From NCBI GenBank assembly GCA_021827205.1, contig JAKAWV010000001.1, forward strand, positions 348,159-412,158: a DNA stretch of 64,000 bases, read 5' to 3'. Under the pieces are notes generated by a model. It made no database searches, was not told the DNA's origin, and saw only the letters and a program-made list of their open reading frames with translations. Of this stretch, positions 7,893-15,217 are shown in pieces. Made by a program: the position numbers and the translations under genes. Position 1 is the first letter of the stretch. Every line of letters begins with the position of its first letter. The DNA comes from Pseudomonadota bacterium. GTDB lineage: Bacteria; Pseudomonadota; Gammaproteobacteria; Xanthomonadales; Rhodanobacteraceae.

Positions 7893-10004
7893 ATGCGCAA
7901 ATTTCGCAAGTTGTACCAGGCCTTGCCGTTCGCGGCACAACGGGTGCGTATCAAGCGCTGGTTGGCTGCGCGCTCGGCGCTTCTGCGTCGGCTCGTGCTC
8001 GCTGCGCAGCAGGATGCTGCGCACGAGTTGGAACAGGCTGCGCATGCTCCATCGGCCGCGCCGATCGTCGATGACGCCACGCGGATGCTGTCGCGTCCGC
8101 ATGCGGGTGGGCGTGGCATCGGGCATGTCGCGCACTCGCAGACTAGCCAGCCCGTGCCAGCGCCGGTCCGGCTGGTGGCTTTCTATCTGCCGCAGTTTCA
8201 TCCCACGGCCGAAAACGATGCGTGGTGGGGCGCCGGTTTCACCGAGTGGACGCTGGCGGCGCGCGCCCTGCCCAAGGTCGAGGGTCAGGCGCAGCCGAAA
8301 TTGCCGGGTGCGCTGGGTTTCTATGATTTGCGCCAACCCGATGTGCTGCGCGCTCAGGCGCGATTGGCGCGCACCTACGGCGTGCATGGCTTCTGTTTTT
8401 ATTTCTACTGGTTCGGCGGGCGTCGATTGCTGGAGCAGCCGTTGCTGGATTTTCTGGCCGATGCCGGCAACGAGCTGCCGTTCTGCCTGTGCTGGGCCAA
8501 CGAGCCCTGGTCACGACGCTGGGATGGGCGCGATGACGATGTATTGATCGCGCAGCAGCACGGCGCCAAGGACGATGTGGCGTTCATCGACTACGTGGCG
8601 CGCTACTTGCGCGATGCGCGCGCCATCAAGGTGGATGGCAAGCCGGTGCTGGTGGTTTATCGGCCGAGTCTCTTGCCCGATCCGAAAGCCACGGCTGCAC
8701 GCTGGCGCACGCGTTGCCGCGAACTGGGCATTGGCGAGATCCATCTTGCGTTCACGCTGGCGTTCGACAGCTTCGTGCCGCGCGATATCGGCTTTGATGC
8801 CGCCATCGAGTTTCCGCCCAACAATGTCGTGGCGCGCGATATCACCGCACAGGTTCCTCGCCTTGATCCAAACTTTGCCGGCCGCGTGTACGACTGGCGC
8901 AGCCTGGCCGCGGCTCCGCCCATGCTGCCGGATGGCGCCGGCACGCTGCACCGCGGTGTGTGCCCGGCTTGGGACAACGAGGCGCGACGCGCGGGTCGCG
9001 GCCGCGTGTTCATGCACGCCGCGCCACGTCGTTACCGCGACTGGCTGGTGGCCGCGATGCGCGACACGCTGCGTCGTTGCGCGGATCGCGAGTCGACGCT
9101 GCTGTTCATCAATGCCTGGAATGAATGGTCGGAGGGCGCCTATCTCGAACCGGATGCGCGTCTCGGTTACGCCTGGCTCGAAGCCACGCGCGCCGCGCTG
9201 CAGACCGTGGCCGCGAGCCCGCGCGTTGCGCCACCACTGCGCCCATCACAACGGGTGTGCGTGGTGCTGCATGCGTTCTATCCCGAATTGCTGGACGAGT
9301 TCCTGCTGCCACTGCGAACCTGGGGCGTGCCGTACCGGCTGCTGGTGAGTACGGTCGCGGCCAGCGAAAGCGCGGTGCGCGAAAGAATTGCCGCGCTGGG
9401 CATGGCGGCGGAGATCCAGGTTTTCGAAAACCGCGGACGCGATGTGCTGCCGTTCCTGCAGTTGGCGTCGCGCTTGCTTGATGAGGGTGAAAGCCTGGTC
9501 CTGAAGCTGCACACCAAACGCTCGCTGCATCGTGGCGATGGTGAAACTTGGCGCCGCGATCTGCTCGGCAAGCTGGTTGCGTCCGACGAGCTTGAGGACA
9601 TCGCGCAGGCATTTCATGCGCAGCCTGCGCTGGGCATGGTGGTGCCTGACGGACACTTGTTGAGTCTGCGCGCGTACTGGGGCGCCAATGCCGGCAATGT
9701 GCAATCGCTGTGCCGGCGCATGGGTATCGGCGAGATCGATCCGGACACGGCCGCTTTCCCGGCAGGCTCCATGTTCTACGCGCGCCTCGAGGCGCTGCGT
9801 CCGCTGCTCGACACGTCGCTGGAACTGTTCGAGTTCGAGCCTGAAACGGGGCAACGGGATGGAACCATGGCGCACGCGATCGAGCGCGTGCTCGGGCTGT
9901 GCGTGCAGACCGCCGGAATGCGCGTCACCACCGGCACGGCCCTGGATGCAGCGGCGCCGGTGGTCGTGCGCGACTATCCATTCGCGGCGCGCGATGGCGG
10001 GTAA
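7893..10004 (+). CDS. WbsX / RgpF-type fusion glycosyltransferase (rhamnan assembly)
   Basis: 703 residues in two parts. Residues about 85-440 are a WbsX-type domain, with YLPQFHP near the start, the GFTEW motif, repeated aromatic motifs and an NAWNEW motif near residue 410. Residues about 450-690 resemble rhamnan synthesis protein F, with a VVLHAFYPELLDE start and the NRGRDVLPFL and LKLHTKRS segments. Both families occur in O-antigen loci, RgpF in rhamnose polymers, which fits the gmd and rmd genes nearby. ATG 7893 was chosen over an upstream TTG at 7854 because the protein then begins in normal family style. Downstream, 10011-10080 holds a degraded coding tail described separately. Confidence 0.82.
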   Translation: MRKFRKLYQALPFAAQRVRIKRWLAARSALLRRLVLAAQQDAAHELEQAAHAPSAAPIVDDATRMLSRPHAGGRGIGHVAHSQTSQPVPAPVRLVAFYLPQFHPTAENDAWWGAGFTEWTLAARALPKVEGQAQPKLPGALGFYDLRQPDVLRAQARLARTYGVHGFCFYFYWFGGRRLLEQPLLDFLADAGNELPFCLCWANEPWSRRWDGRDDDVLIAQQHGAKDDVAFIDYVARYLRDARAIKVDGKPVLVVYRPSLLPDPKATAARWRTRCRELGIGEIHLAFTLAFDSFVPRDIGFDAAIEFPPNNVVARDITAQVPRLDPNFAGRVYDWRSLAAAPPMLPDGAGTLHRGVCPAWDNEARRAGRGRVFMHAAPRRYRDWLVAAMRDTLRRCADRESTLLFINAWNEWSEGAYLEPDARLGYAWLEATRAALQTVAASPRVAPPLRPSQRVCVVLHAFYPELLDEFLLPLRTWGVPYRLLVSTVAASESAVRERIAALGMAAEIQVFENRGRDVLPFLQLASRLLDEGESLVLKLHTKRSLHRGDGETWRRDLLGKLVASDELEDIAQAFHAQPALGMVVPDGHLLSLRAYWGANAGNVQSLCRRMGIGEIDPDTAAFPAGSMFYARLEALRPLLDTSLELFEFEPETGQRDGTMAHAIERVLGLCVQTAGMRVTTGTALDAAAPVVVRDYPFAARDGG

Positions 10005-10010
10005 AGCCGC

Positions 10011-10080
10011 GCGAGTTGCACTGCATGCTGCGCGGCTTGCGGGATGGGGTGCGCCGGCGCGCGGAGCCGGCGCCGGGTGA
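10011..10080 (+). pseudogene. tail copy C: degraded coding tail after the WbsX/RgpF gene
   Basis: Read in the frame of base 10013, this stretch encodes a PREL..MLRGLRDG..RR..PAP pattern. It matches the last part of tail copies A (10759-10930) and B (13156-13329) without gaps. It lies just past the stop of the WbsX/RgpF gene and in a different frame, so it is a remnant and not part of that protein. It is the first of three such tails, each lying next to a toxin-antitoxin module. Confidence 0.5.
10051..10073. terminator. hairpin after the polysaccharide operon
   Basis: Perfect 8-bp inverted repeat GCGCCGGC / GCCGGCGC with a 7-nt loop, 47 bp past the stop of the WbsX/RgpF gene. There is no following T-run, so it is a candidate hairpin rather than a clear intrinsic terminator. 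It lies inside tail copy C. Confidence 0.35.
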
Positions 10081-10142
10081 TGTAATAGAGCAGGCTGCGC
10101 AGGGCACGGTCTGAGGTCGCAGCAGCTTGTTGTTCTCGCCTG

Positions 10143-10171
10143 GGTATGACAAGGTATTACGCATCGATACC
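10143..10171. promoter_or_regulatory. possible autoregulatory operator of the ParD/ParE-type module
   Basis: GGTAT occurs at 10143-10147 and again at 10153-10157, one helical turn apart, and the second copy is mirrored by ATACC at 10167-10171. Ribbon-helix-helix antitoxins commonly bind short repeated sites just upstream of their own start, which here is the ATG at 10188. This rests on pattern and position only. Confidence 0.3.
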
Positions 10172-10187
10172 TGCGCCTGGGCGACAG

Positions 10188-10478
10188 ATGAGCAAACCGA
10201 CCTCGAATCCGGTTGCGATCAAGATCGATCTCGACACCAAAGAGCGTGTGAAGCGCTTGGCTGAGGCGCGCCATCGCACCGCGCATTGGCTCATGCGCGA
10301 GGCCATCAGCCAGTACCTCGATCGCGAAGAGAAGCGCGAGGCGTTCCGGCAGGATGCCATCAGGGCGTGGAACGAGTATCGGGCCACGGGCATGCATGTG
10401 ACAGCCGAGGAAGCGGATGTTTGGCTGGCCAAGCTGGAATCCGATGAGGATGCCGAGCCGCCTGCATGTCACGGTTGA
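10188..10478 (+). CDS. ribbon-helix-helix antitoxin (ParD/CopG-like)
   Basis: 96 residues. The N-terminus (NPVAIKIDLDTKERVKRLAE) has the beta strand plus two helices of ribbon-helix-helix DNA-binding antitoxins, and the helical C-terminus is suited to wrapping the toxin. ATG 10188 was chosen because the DNA-binding strand normally begins within ten residues of the start; an in-frame ATG at 10146 would add 14 residues that do not look like family sequence and would run through the candidate operator. It overlaps the toxin gene by 13 bp, the usual arrangement for co-translated antitoxin and toxin. It should neutralise the toxin and repress its own operon. Confidence 0.82.
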   Translation: MSKPTSNPVAIKIDLDTKERVKRLAEARHRTAHWLMREAISQYLDREEKREAFRQDAIRAWNEYRATGMHVTAEEADVWLAKLESDEDAEPPACHG

Positions 10479-10756
10479 TCTGGTCGCGATCAGCGCTTGG
10501 CGATGTCCAGCGGCTGCATCGTTTCCTCGTGTCCAGGAATCCCGATGCGGCGCGGCGCGCGATTGCCGCCATCCGTCGCGGGGTGAGAATACTCGCTGCG
10601 TTGCCGGCCAGTGGCCGCCCGGCGGAGGACATGGAGGTCGAGTATCGCGAGCTTGTGATCGGGCTTGGCGATAGCGGCTACGTGGTGTTGTATCGCTACG
10701 ATGGCGCGATCGCAGTGATCTTGGCCGTGCGCCATCAGAAAGAGGCTGGTTACTGA
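10466..10756 (+). CDS. ParE/RelE-family toxin
   Basis: 96-residue ParE/RelE-superfamily toxin. It begins LIWSRSALGDVQRLHRFL, has a central GVRILAALPASGRP segment and ends in VVLYRYDGAIAVILAVRHQKEAGY-like sequence, where the VRHQKEAGY end is characteristic of the family. ParE members poison DNA gyrase and RelE members cut mRNA on the ribosome; with an RHH antitoxin the ParE type is more likely. It appears intact and full length. Exactly at its stop a block of sequence begins (tail copy A) that also occurs at 13156, so this cassette has a sharp right-hand boundary inside the O-antigen locus. Confidence 0.85.
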   Translation: MSRLIWSRSALGDVQRLHRFLVSRNPDAARRAIAAIRRGVRILAALPASGRPAEDMEVEYRELVIGLGDSGYVVLYRYDGAIAVILAVRHQKEAGY

Positions 10757-10758
10757 CG

Positions 10759-10930
10759 TGGGTGGCGCAGGATGTGCCGCGCGTGCCGCTGAAGCTGCTG
10801 TTGTTTGGCGTGCTGATTGGGCCGCGTCGCGAGAACATGTGCAACATGCCGCGCGGCTTTGGGACCGACGCCTGCAAGCGCAAGGGGCCGGCGCCTGTGC
10901 TTGTGCAAGCCCGCGATGCTAGTGAGCCGC
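10759..10930 (+). pseudogene. tail copy A: degraded coding tail after the ParE toxin
   Basis: The frame at 10759 encodes WVAQDVPRV..KLLLF.VLIGPR...RKGPAPVLV..RDA and aligns without gaps to tail copy B at 13156-13329. Copy A has drifted more in its middle. It starts at the toxin stop. Source gene not recognised; the amphipathic, basic pattern could be the C-terminal tail of a membrane-associated glycosyltransferase, which is only a guess. Confidence 0.55.
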
Positions 10931-11008
10931 GCGCAGAGCCTGCCCCGCGAAGGCGGGGCGGAGTCCAGTGAGGGCGGTGGCGGGAAGCGCGGGAAGCCCC
11001 TTGTCTTT

Positions 11009-11082
11009 CGTCATCCCCGCGCAGGCGGGAAGCGCTTCACAACAGCGAAGCTGGTCAGCGCTTCACAACAGCGAAGCCGGTC
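11009..11082. repeat. palindromic repeat motif followed by a 26-bp tandem duplication
   Basis: At 11009-11030 is a CGTCATCCCCGCG...GCGGG block of the kind dispersed in many proteobacterial intergenic regions. Directly after it a 26-bp unit occurs twice in tandem (11031-11056 and 11057-11082), differing by one base (GAAGCTGGTC versus GAAGCCGGTC). The rest of 10757-11170 contains no gene that I can support. Confidence 0.65.
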
Positions 11083-11170
11083 ATCCAGTGCATGGTCGGA
11101 CAGCGCGCATCCGGGCGCGGTGGGCTTGTTCGACACCGAAATCCTGCGCGTTGCTCAGCGGACAAGTTGG

Positions 11171-11932
11171 TCAGCCGCGCGCCACGTGTGCCTCATAAGC
11201 CGCGGTGACTTCGGCGGTGCTGCCCATCGCCATCAGCTTGCCGCGATCCAGCCATATGGCCTTGTTGCAGGCCTTCCGGATCGCCTCGTTGGAGTGCAGG
11301 GCGATCACCACGATCTCGGCGCGGCGGTGCAGCCCTTCCAGCCGCGCCTTGGCTTTCTCCTGAAAGCGCGCGTCGCCCACGCCCAGCACTTCGTCCAGCA
11401 GCAGGATCTCGGCATCCACCGCGGTGGAGATGGCAAACCCCAGGCGCACGCGCATGCCGGTGGAGTAGGTGCGCAGCGGCAGATCGAGGTAATCGTTCAA
11501 TTCGGTGAACGCGGCGATTTCCTCGGTCTTGCTGCGAATCTCATTGTCGCCCATGCCCAGCAGCAGGCCGCGCAGGCGGATGTTCTGCCGCCCGGTGGAG
11601 TGCTCGTCCATGCCCAGGCTGATGTCCAGCAGCGGCACGGTCTTGCCCTGCGTGCGCACGCTGCCGGCGGTAGGCGGGTAGATGCCCGCCATCACGCGCA
11701 GCAGCGTCGACTTGCCGGCGCCGTTGGCACCGATCAGGCCCAGGCGGTCGCCGGCCTCGATGCTGAAGCTGATGTCGTCCAGCGCGCGCACGATGACGAC
11801 GCCGGCATTGTCCTCGGCGATGCGGTTGCGGCGGCCCGCGCGCAGCACGCGCTTTTTCAGCGATTGCCCGGAGACATCGAAGATCGGCAGATCCAGTCCG
11901 ACGTGTTCCAGCGTGATCGAGGTCGTGGTCAT
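11171..11932 (-). CDS. wzt: O-antigen/polysaccharide export ABC transporter, ATP-binding protein
   Basis: 253 residues. The nucleotide-binding domain has Walker A GANGAGKST at 68-76, the signature YSTGMRVRL near 156, typical of Wzt/KpsT/TagH exporters, and Walker B EILLLDEV near 175. A preceding segment rich in basic residues is usual for this subfamily. With Wzm it would move undecaprenyl-linked polysaccharide across the inner membrane. It ends soon after the NBD, so it lacks the C-terminal carbohydrate-binding domain that terminal-modification-dependent Wzt proteins use to recognise finished chains. Both exporter genes run against the surrounding genes, with a 6-bp gap between them. Confidence 0.88.
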   Translation of the reverse strand: MTTTSITLEHVGLDLPIFDVSGQSLKKRVLRAGRRNRIAEDNAGVVIVRALDDISFSIEAGDRLGLIGANGAGKSTLLRVMAGIYPPTAGSVRTQGKTVPLLDISLGMDEHSTGRQNIRLRGLLLGMGDNEIRSKTEEIAAFTELNDYLDLPLRTYSTGMRVRLGFAISTAVDAEILLLDEVLGVGDARFQEKAKARLEGLHRRAEIVVIALHSNEAIRKACNKAIWLDRGKLMAMGSTAEVTAAYEAHVARG

Positions 11933-11938
11933 CGCGGG

Positions 11939-12727
11939 TCAGAGCCAGTAGGGGATGCGCCGGTGGTAACGCCCGGTCAGCGCCAGCGCGAATATCCAGC
12001 CAACAACAGTCATGCCAAGCGCCACCACCCAGGTGAACGGCGTCGGCCAGTGGCCCAGCAGCGGCTCGCGCACCAGATCGATCAGGTAGGCGAACGGGTT
12101 GAAGGTCACGATCCACTCGTGTTTTTTCAGCGCGCTGGCCGCGAACATGATCGGCGTGACGAAATACATCGTCTGCATGAAAGCGGCGACGATCTGCGGC
12201 AGATCGCGGAAACGCGCCGAAAACAGGCCGACCACCATCGCCATCCACACGGCATTGAGCAGCAGCACGAGCAGCCCCGGCACGAACAATGGCACGGTCT
12301 CCCAGCTCTTGACGCCGTAGATGCCAAGCACGATCAACACGATCACGAAGTTGTGCAAAAAGATGATGAAGTTGCGCCACATCGCCTGGAACAGGTAGAT
12401 CAGGCGCGGCGTGTTGACCTGACGGATGTACTGCGCGCTGTTGATGTAGGCGTTGCAGCCTTCGGTGATGATGGTGGACATCAGCGTCCACGTCACCATG
12501 CCGATCGACAGCATCGGCAGATACGTGGCCATGTCCTGATGGAACAACGTGCCGAATACAAATGCGATGGTGCCGATCACCACGCCCATGCTGATGGTCA
12601 GCCAGAACGGCCCCAGCTTGGAGCGCGCGTAGCGCTGGCGGATCTCGATCCAGCCCAGCAGGCTCCACAGCCGCCATGACTTGAGGCTGGCGGCGAGGTC
12701 GGCGGTGGCGGTGCCAAGAGCAGCCAT
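11939..12727 (-). CDS. wzm: O-antigen/polysaccharide export ABC transporter, permease
   Basis: 262-residue ABC-2 type permease with about six hydrophobic segments and the conserved early RQRYARSKLGPFWL motif of the Wzm/KpsM/TagG family. It forms the inner-membrane channel for lipid-linked polysaccharide together with Wzt encoded immediately downstream. ATG 12727 was preferred to a start 30 codons earlier, since the protein then begins just ahead of the cytoplasmic amphipathic helix normal for the family. Pairing with gmd and rmd nearby fits an ABC-dependent, D-rhamnose-containing O-antigen like those of Xanthomonas; the actual glycan is inferred. Confidence 0.87.
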   Translation of the reverse strand: MAALGTATADLAASLKSWRLWSLLGWIEIRQRYARSKLGPFWLTISMGVVIGTIAFVFGTLFHQDMATYLPMLSIGMVTWTLMSTIITEGCNAYINSAQYIRQVNTPRLIYLFQAMWRNFIIFLHNFVIVLIVLGIYGVKSWETVPLFVPGLLVLLLNAVWMAMVVGLFSARFRDLPQIVAAFMQTMYFVTPIMFAASALKKHEWIVTFNPFAYLIDLVREPLLGHWPTPFTWVVALGMTVVGWIFALALTGRYHRRIPYWL

Positions 12728-12835
12728 GACAATCCGGTCGGGTCGAGCGCGACATGATAGACGACTCGGCAGATTGCGTTGCGTGTGCTCGCGCGCGATC
12801 GCGATTCGGTTCAGCACGGATCAAAGAGATCCGCC

Positions 12836-13127
12836 ATGGCGAAGTGCAAGCCCCACATCGGCAGCACCCTGGACGACTTCCTCGCCGAAGAGAGCATGCT
12901 CGAAGACGTGTCGGCGCGCGCGATCAAGCGGGTGATCGCCTGGTAGTTGCAGGAAGCCATGCAGGCGCAGGGCATCACCAAGGCGGCGATGGCGCGGCGT
13001 ATGCACACGAGCCGCTCCATGCTCGACCGCCTGCTCGACGCGAACCGACACAGGGCTGACGATCGACACGCTCAGCCGTGCCGTACAGGCGCTCGGCTAC
13101 CGGGTGAAGATCAAGCTGGCCACGTAA
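12836..13127 (+). pseudogene. broken XRE/HigA-type antitoxin gene
   Basis: The conceptual protein follows the family of about 95 residues: MAKCKPHIGSTLDDFLAEE, then KRVIAW, then the helix-turn-helix MARRMHTSRSMLDRLL, and an end like LSRAVQALGYRVKIKLAT. The frame is broken twice. A TAG at 12944-12946 sits where family members usually carry Gln (CAG to TAG would explain it). A one-base frame change near 13045-13055 then moves the last 24 codons into another frame, which ends at TAA 13125-13127. No toxin gene is next to it on either side. The remnant is followed directly by tail copy B. Confidence 0.8.
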
Positions 13128-13155
13128 CTGTGCGGCAGACCGCACGCCGCGCGTA

Positions 13156-13329
13156 TGGGTGGTGCAGGACGTGCCGCGCGTGCTCGTCAAACTGGTGCTG
13201 TTCGACGTGCTCATCGGTCCGCGGCCGCGCAACCTGCGCCGCATGCTGCGTGGATTATGGAACGGCTTGCGCGAGCGCAAGGGTCCGGCGCCCGTGCTTG
13301 TGCTGGGCCGTGATGCTGACGCACACTGA
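13156..13329 (+). pseudogene. tail copy B: best-preserved copy of the repeated coding tail
   Basis: An open frame from 13156 to a TGA at 13327 encodes WVVQDVPRV..KLVLFDVLIGPR, then MLRGLWNGL, then RKGPAPVLVLGRDAD. It has no start codon of its own that fits and looks like the 3' end of a lost gene. It aligns end to end with tail copy A and, in its last third, with tail copy C. It lies between a broken antitoxin and an intact DUF433/PIN-like pair. Confidence 0.6.
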
Positions 13330-13366
13330 GTCCACGTCATGCCGCGTTGATGAATGGGAGTTCGCC

Positions 13367-13591
13367 ATGAATGAATCGCACCGGATTACCGTCGACCCCG
13401 AGATCATGGGCGGCAGGCCTTGCATCCGTGGCTTGCGCATACGGGTAAAGGACGTGCTCGAGCTGCTGGCGAGCGGCGCGACGCAGGAGGAAATTCTCGC
13501 AGACTATCCTTACCTCGAAGCTGCCGACATCACCGCAGTGTTGCAGTTTGCCGCGTTGCAAAGTGACCACCCCGTGCTGCGGGCGGCGTAA
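13367..13591 (+). CDS. DUF433 antitoxin
   Basis: 74 residues with the DUF433 pattern: RITVDPEIMGGRPCIRGLRI at residues 5-24, followed by a helix-turn-helix-like DVLELLASGATQEEILADYP. DUF433 proteins are winged-helix-like antitoxins usually paired with DUF5615 PIN-like toxins, exactly as here. The ATG at 13367 begins family sequence at once, although the frame is open far upstream through the broken antitoxin region. The stop and the toxin start overlap as TAATG. It likely represses its own operon; no clear operator was found. The tail-copy-B remnant lies just upstream. Confidence 0.85.
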   Translation: MNESHRITVDPEIMGGRPCIRGLRIRVKDVLELLASGATQEEILADYPYLEAADITAVLQFAALQSDHPVLRAA

Positions 13592-13920
13592 TGCGCTTTT
13601 TGGTGGACGCGCAGCTTCCACCGGCACTGGCACGGCTGCTCGAGGGCCGCGGACACCAAACCGAACACGTGTCGGACTGTGGTCTCGAGCGAGCATCCGA
13701 TGCAGCCATCTGGGCGAGGGCGGTTGCTGACGGCGCCAGCATCATCACCAAGGACGAGGACTTTGCCGTGCGCCGCGTCCTGCAGAAAGCAGGACCGGCA
13801 GTGGTGTGGATACGGCTGGGCAATACCAGCAAGCGCCAAATGCTGCTTTGGTTGGACATGATGCTGCCCTCCATTCTGGCCGCGCTGGAACGGGGCGACA
13901 CGTTGATCGAATTGACTTGA
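13591..13920 (+). CDS. DUF5615 PIN-like toxin
   Basis: 109 residues that begin MRFLVDAQLPPALARLL, with the first conserved Asp at residue 6, and carry DGASIITKDEDF near residues 47-58, the acidic cluster of the DUF5615/Mut7-C PIN-like nuclease fold. Partners of DUF433 antitoxins are thought to be RNases. The gene starts on the last base of the antitoxin stop, so the two are co-translated. It appears full length and intact. This is the third toxin-antitoxin-type unit within 4 kb, all inside the O-antigen locus. Confidence 0.85.
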   Translation: MRFLVDAQLPPALARLLEGRGHQTEHVSDCGLERASDAAIWARAVADGASIITKDEDFAVRRVLQKAGPAVVWIRLGNTSKRQMLLWLDMMLPSILAALERGDTLIELT

Positions 13921-13966
13921 TCACTTGATTGATGGCCGGTGCGGATCACACTCGCGCCGCGCGCGC

Positions 13967-14003
13967 CTTGTCCACAGCGCGCGTCGGGTTTCCTGTGGAC
14001 AAG
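13967..14003. repeat. inverted repeat with two DnaA-box-like sequences
   Basis: CTTGTCCACAG at 13967-13977 is mirrored perfectly by CTGTGGACAAG at 13993-14003 with a 15-bp gap. Each arm contains TTGTCCACA, which resembles the DnaA box of some high-GC bacteria. It lies 120 bp upstream of gmd. It could be an operator, a hairpin or a DnaA-binding pair; no origin context is visible. Confidence 0.5.
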
Positions 14004-14123
14004 CTGATGATAAAGCCGGCCGAAGCCTTTCTGCGTCTGATGCACGCGACACACTGAGCAAGCTTTGGCCACGTGCGCGGAGTGTGCCAAGATTCCGCGC
14101 ATTCACTCGCAAGGTCGACCCAC

Positions 14124-15155
14124 GTGAAACGCGCAGTCATCACCGGCATCACCGGGCAGGACGGGGCTTATCTGGCGCGCCTGCTGTTGAACAAGGGCTA
14201 CAAGGTGTTCGGCACGTATCGCCGCACCAGTTCGGTCAATCAGTGGCGCATCCAGGAGCTGGGCATCGCCGAGCACGAGAACCTGGAACTGGTCGAGTAC
14301 GACCTCACCGACCAGGGCACCAGCATCCGCCTGATCGAACAGGCGCAGCCGGACGAGGTGTACAACCTCGCGGCGCAGAGTTTCGTCGGCGTGTCCTTCG
14401 ATCAACCGGCGACCACGGCGCAGATCACCGGCGTCGGCGCGCTGTTCCTGCTCGAGGCCATCCGCATGGTCAACCGCAAGACGCGCTTCTATCAGGCGTC
14501 CACCTCGGAGATGTTCGGCAAGGTGCAAGCGGTGCCGCAGAGCGAGCGCACGCCGTTCTGGCCGCGCAGCCCGTATGGCGTGGCCAAGCTCTACGCGCAC
14601 TGGATGACGGTGAATTACCGCGAGTCCTACGACATTTTCGGTGCCAGCGGCATCCTGTTCAATCACGAATCGCCGCTGCGCGGACGCGAGTTCGTCACGC
14701 GCAAGATCACCGACGCCGCGGCGCGCATCGTGCGCGGGCGCCAGGAGCTGCTGGAGCTGGGCAACCTCGACGCGCGCCGCGACTGGGGCTACGCCGAGGA
14801 ATACGTCGAGGGCATGTGGCGCATGCTGCAGACCGATCACCCCGACACCTACGTGCTGGCCACCGGGCGCACCGAATCGGTGCGCGATTTCGTCAATCTC
14901 GCCTTCGCCGCGGTGGACTTGCCGTTGTACTGGCAGGGGCAGGGCATCGACGAGGTCGGCGTGGATGCCAAGGGCCAGGTGCGCGTGCGCATCAATCCGC
15001 GCTTTTACCGGCCCGCCGAGGTCGAGTTGCTGATCGGCGATGCCGGCAAGGCGCGCACCGAACTGGGCTGGGAAGCGCGCACCTCGCTGGAAGACCTGTG
15101 CCGCATGATGGTGCAGGCCGATCTGGCGCGCGTCGAGCATGACCACTCGTTTTGA
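14124..15155 (+). CDS. gmd: GDP-mannose 4,6-dehydratase
   Basis: Converts GDP-D-mannose to GDP-4-keto-6-deoxy-D-mannose in the cytosol. The 343-residue SDR-extended protein begins at once with the NADP-binding [11 protein letters not shown] motif. It has the catalytic Thr/Ser-Glu region STSEMFGK and YGVAKLYA with the active-site Tyr-Lys. The GTG at 14124 puts this motif at residues 8-18, normal for Gmd; an earlier in-frame start at 14073 would add 17 unrelated residues. The rmd gene 62 bp downstream shows that the product goes to GDP-D-rhamnose here rather than to GDP-fucose. Confidence 0.93.
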   Translation: MKRAVITGITGQDGAYLARLLLNKGYKVFGTYRRTSSVNQWRIQELGIAEHENLELVEYDLTDQGTSIRLIEQAQPDEVYNLAAQSFVGVSFDQPATTAQITGVGALFLLEAIRMVNRKTRFYQASTSEMFGKVQAVPQSERTPFWPRSPYGVAKLYAHWMTVNYRESYDIFGASGILFNHESPLRGREFVTRKITDAAARIVRGRQELLELGNLDARRDWGYAEEYVEGMWRMLQTDHPDTYVLATGRTESVRDFVNLAFAAVDLPLYWQGQGIDEVGVDAKGQVRVRINPRFYRPAEVELLIGDAGKARTELGWEARTSLEDLCRMMVQADLARVEHDHSF

Positions 15156-15217
15156 GATGCCGCGTCGATCACGCGCATGCCTGACGCGCGGCATGCCGCC
15201 CATGGCTGAATGTACCC

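Noticed and set aside
10817..12679. A long 620-codon open frame on the + strand
   Set aside because: It lies opposite the clear wzt and wzm genes, whose motifs fit perfectly; long antisense frames are expected at this GC content.
12947..13591. A single 214-residue protein spanning the antitoxin remnant and DUF433
   Set aside because: Only the last 74 residues match a family (DUF433); the front is a chance open frame through a broken antitoxin and tail copy B.
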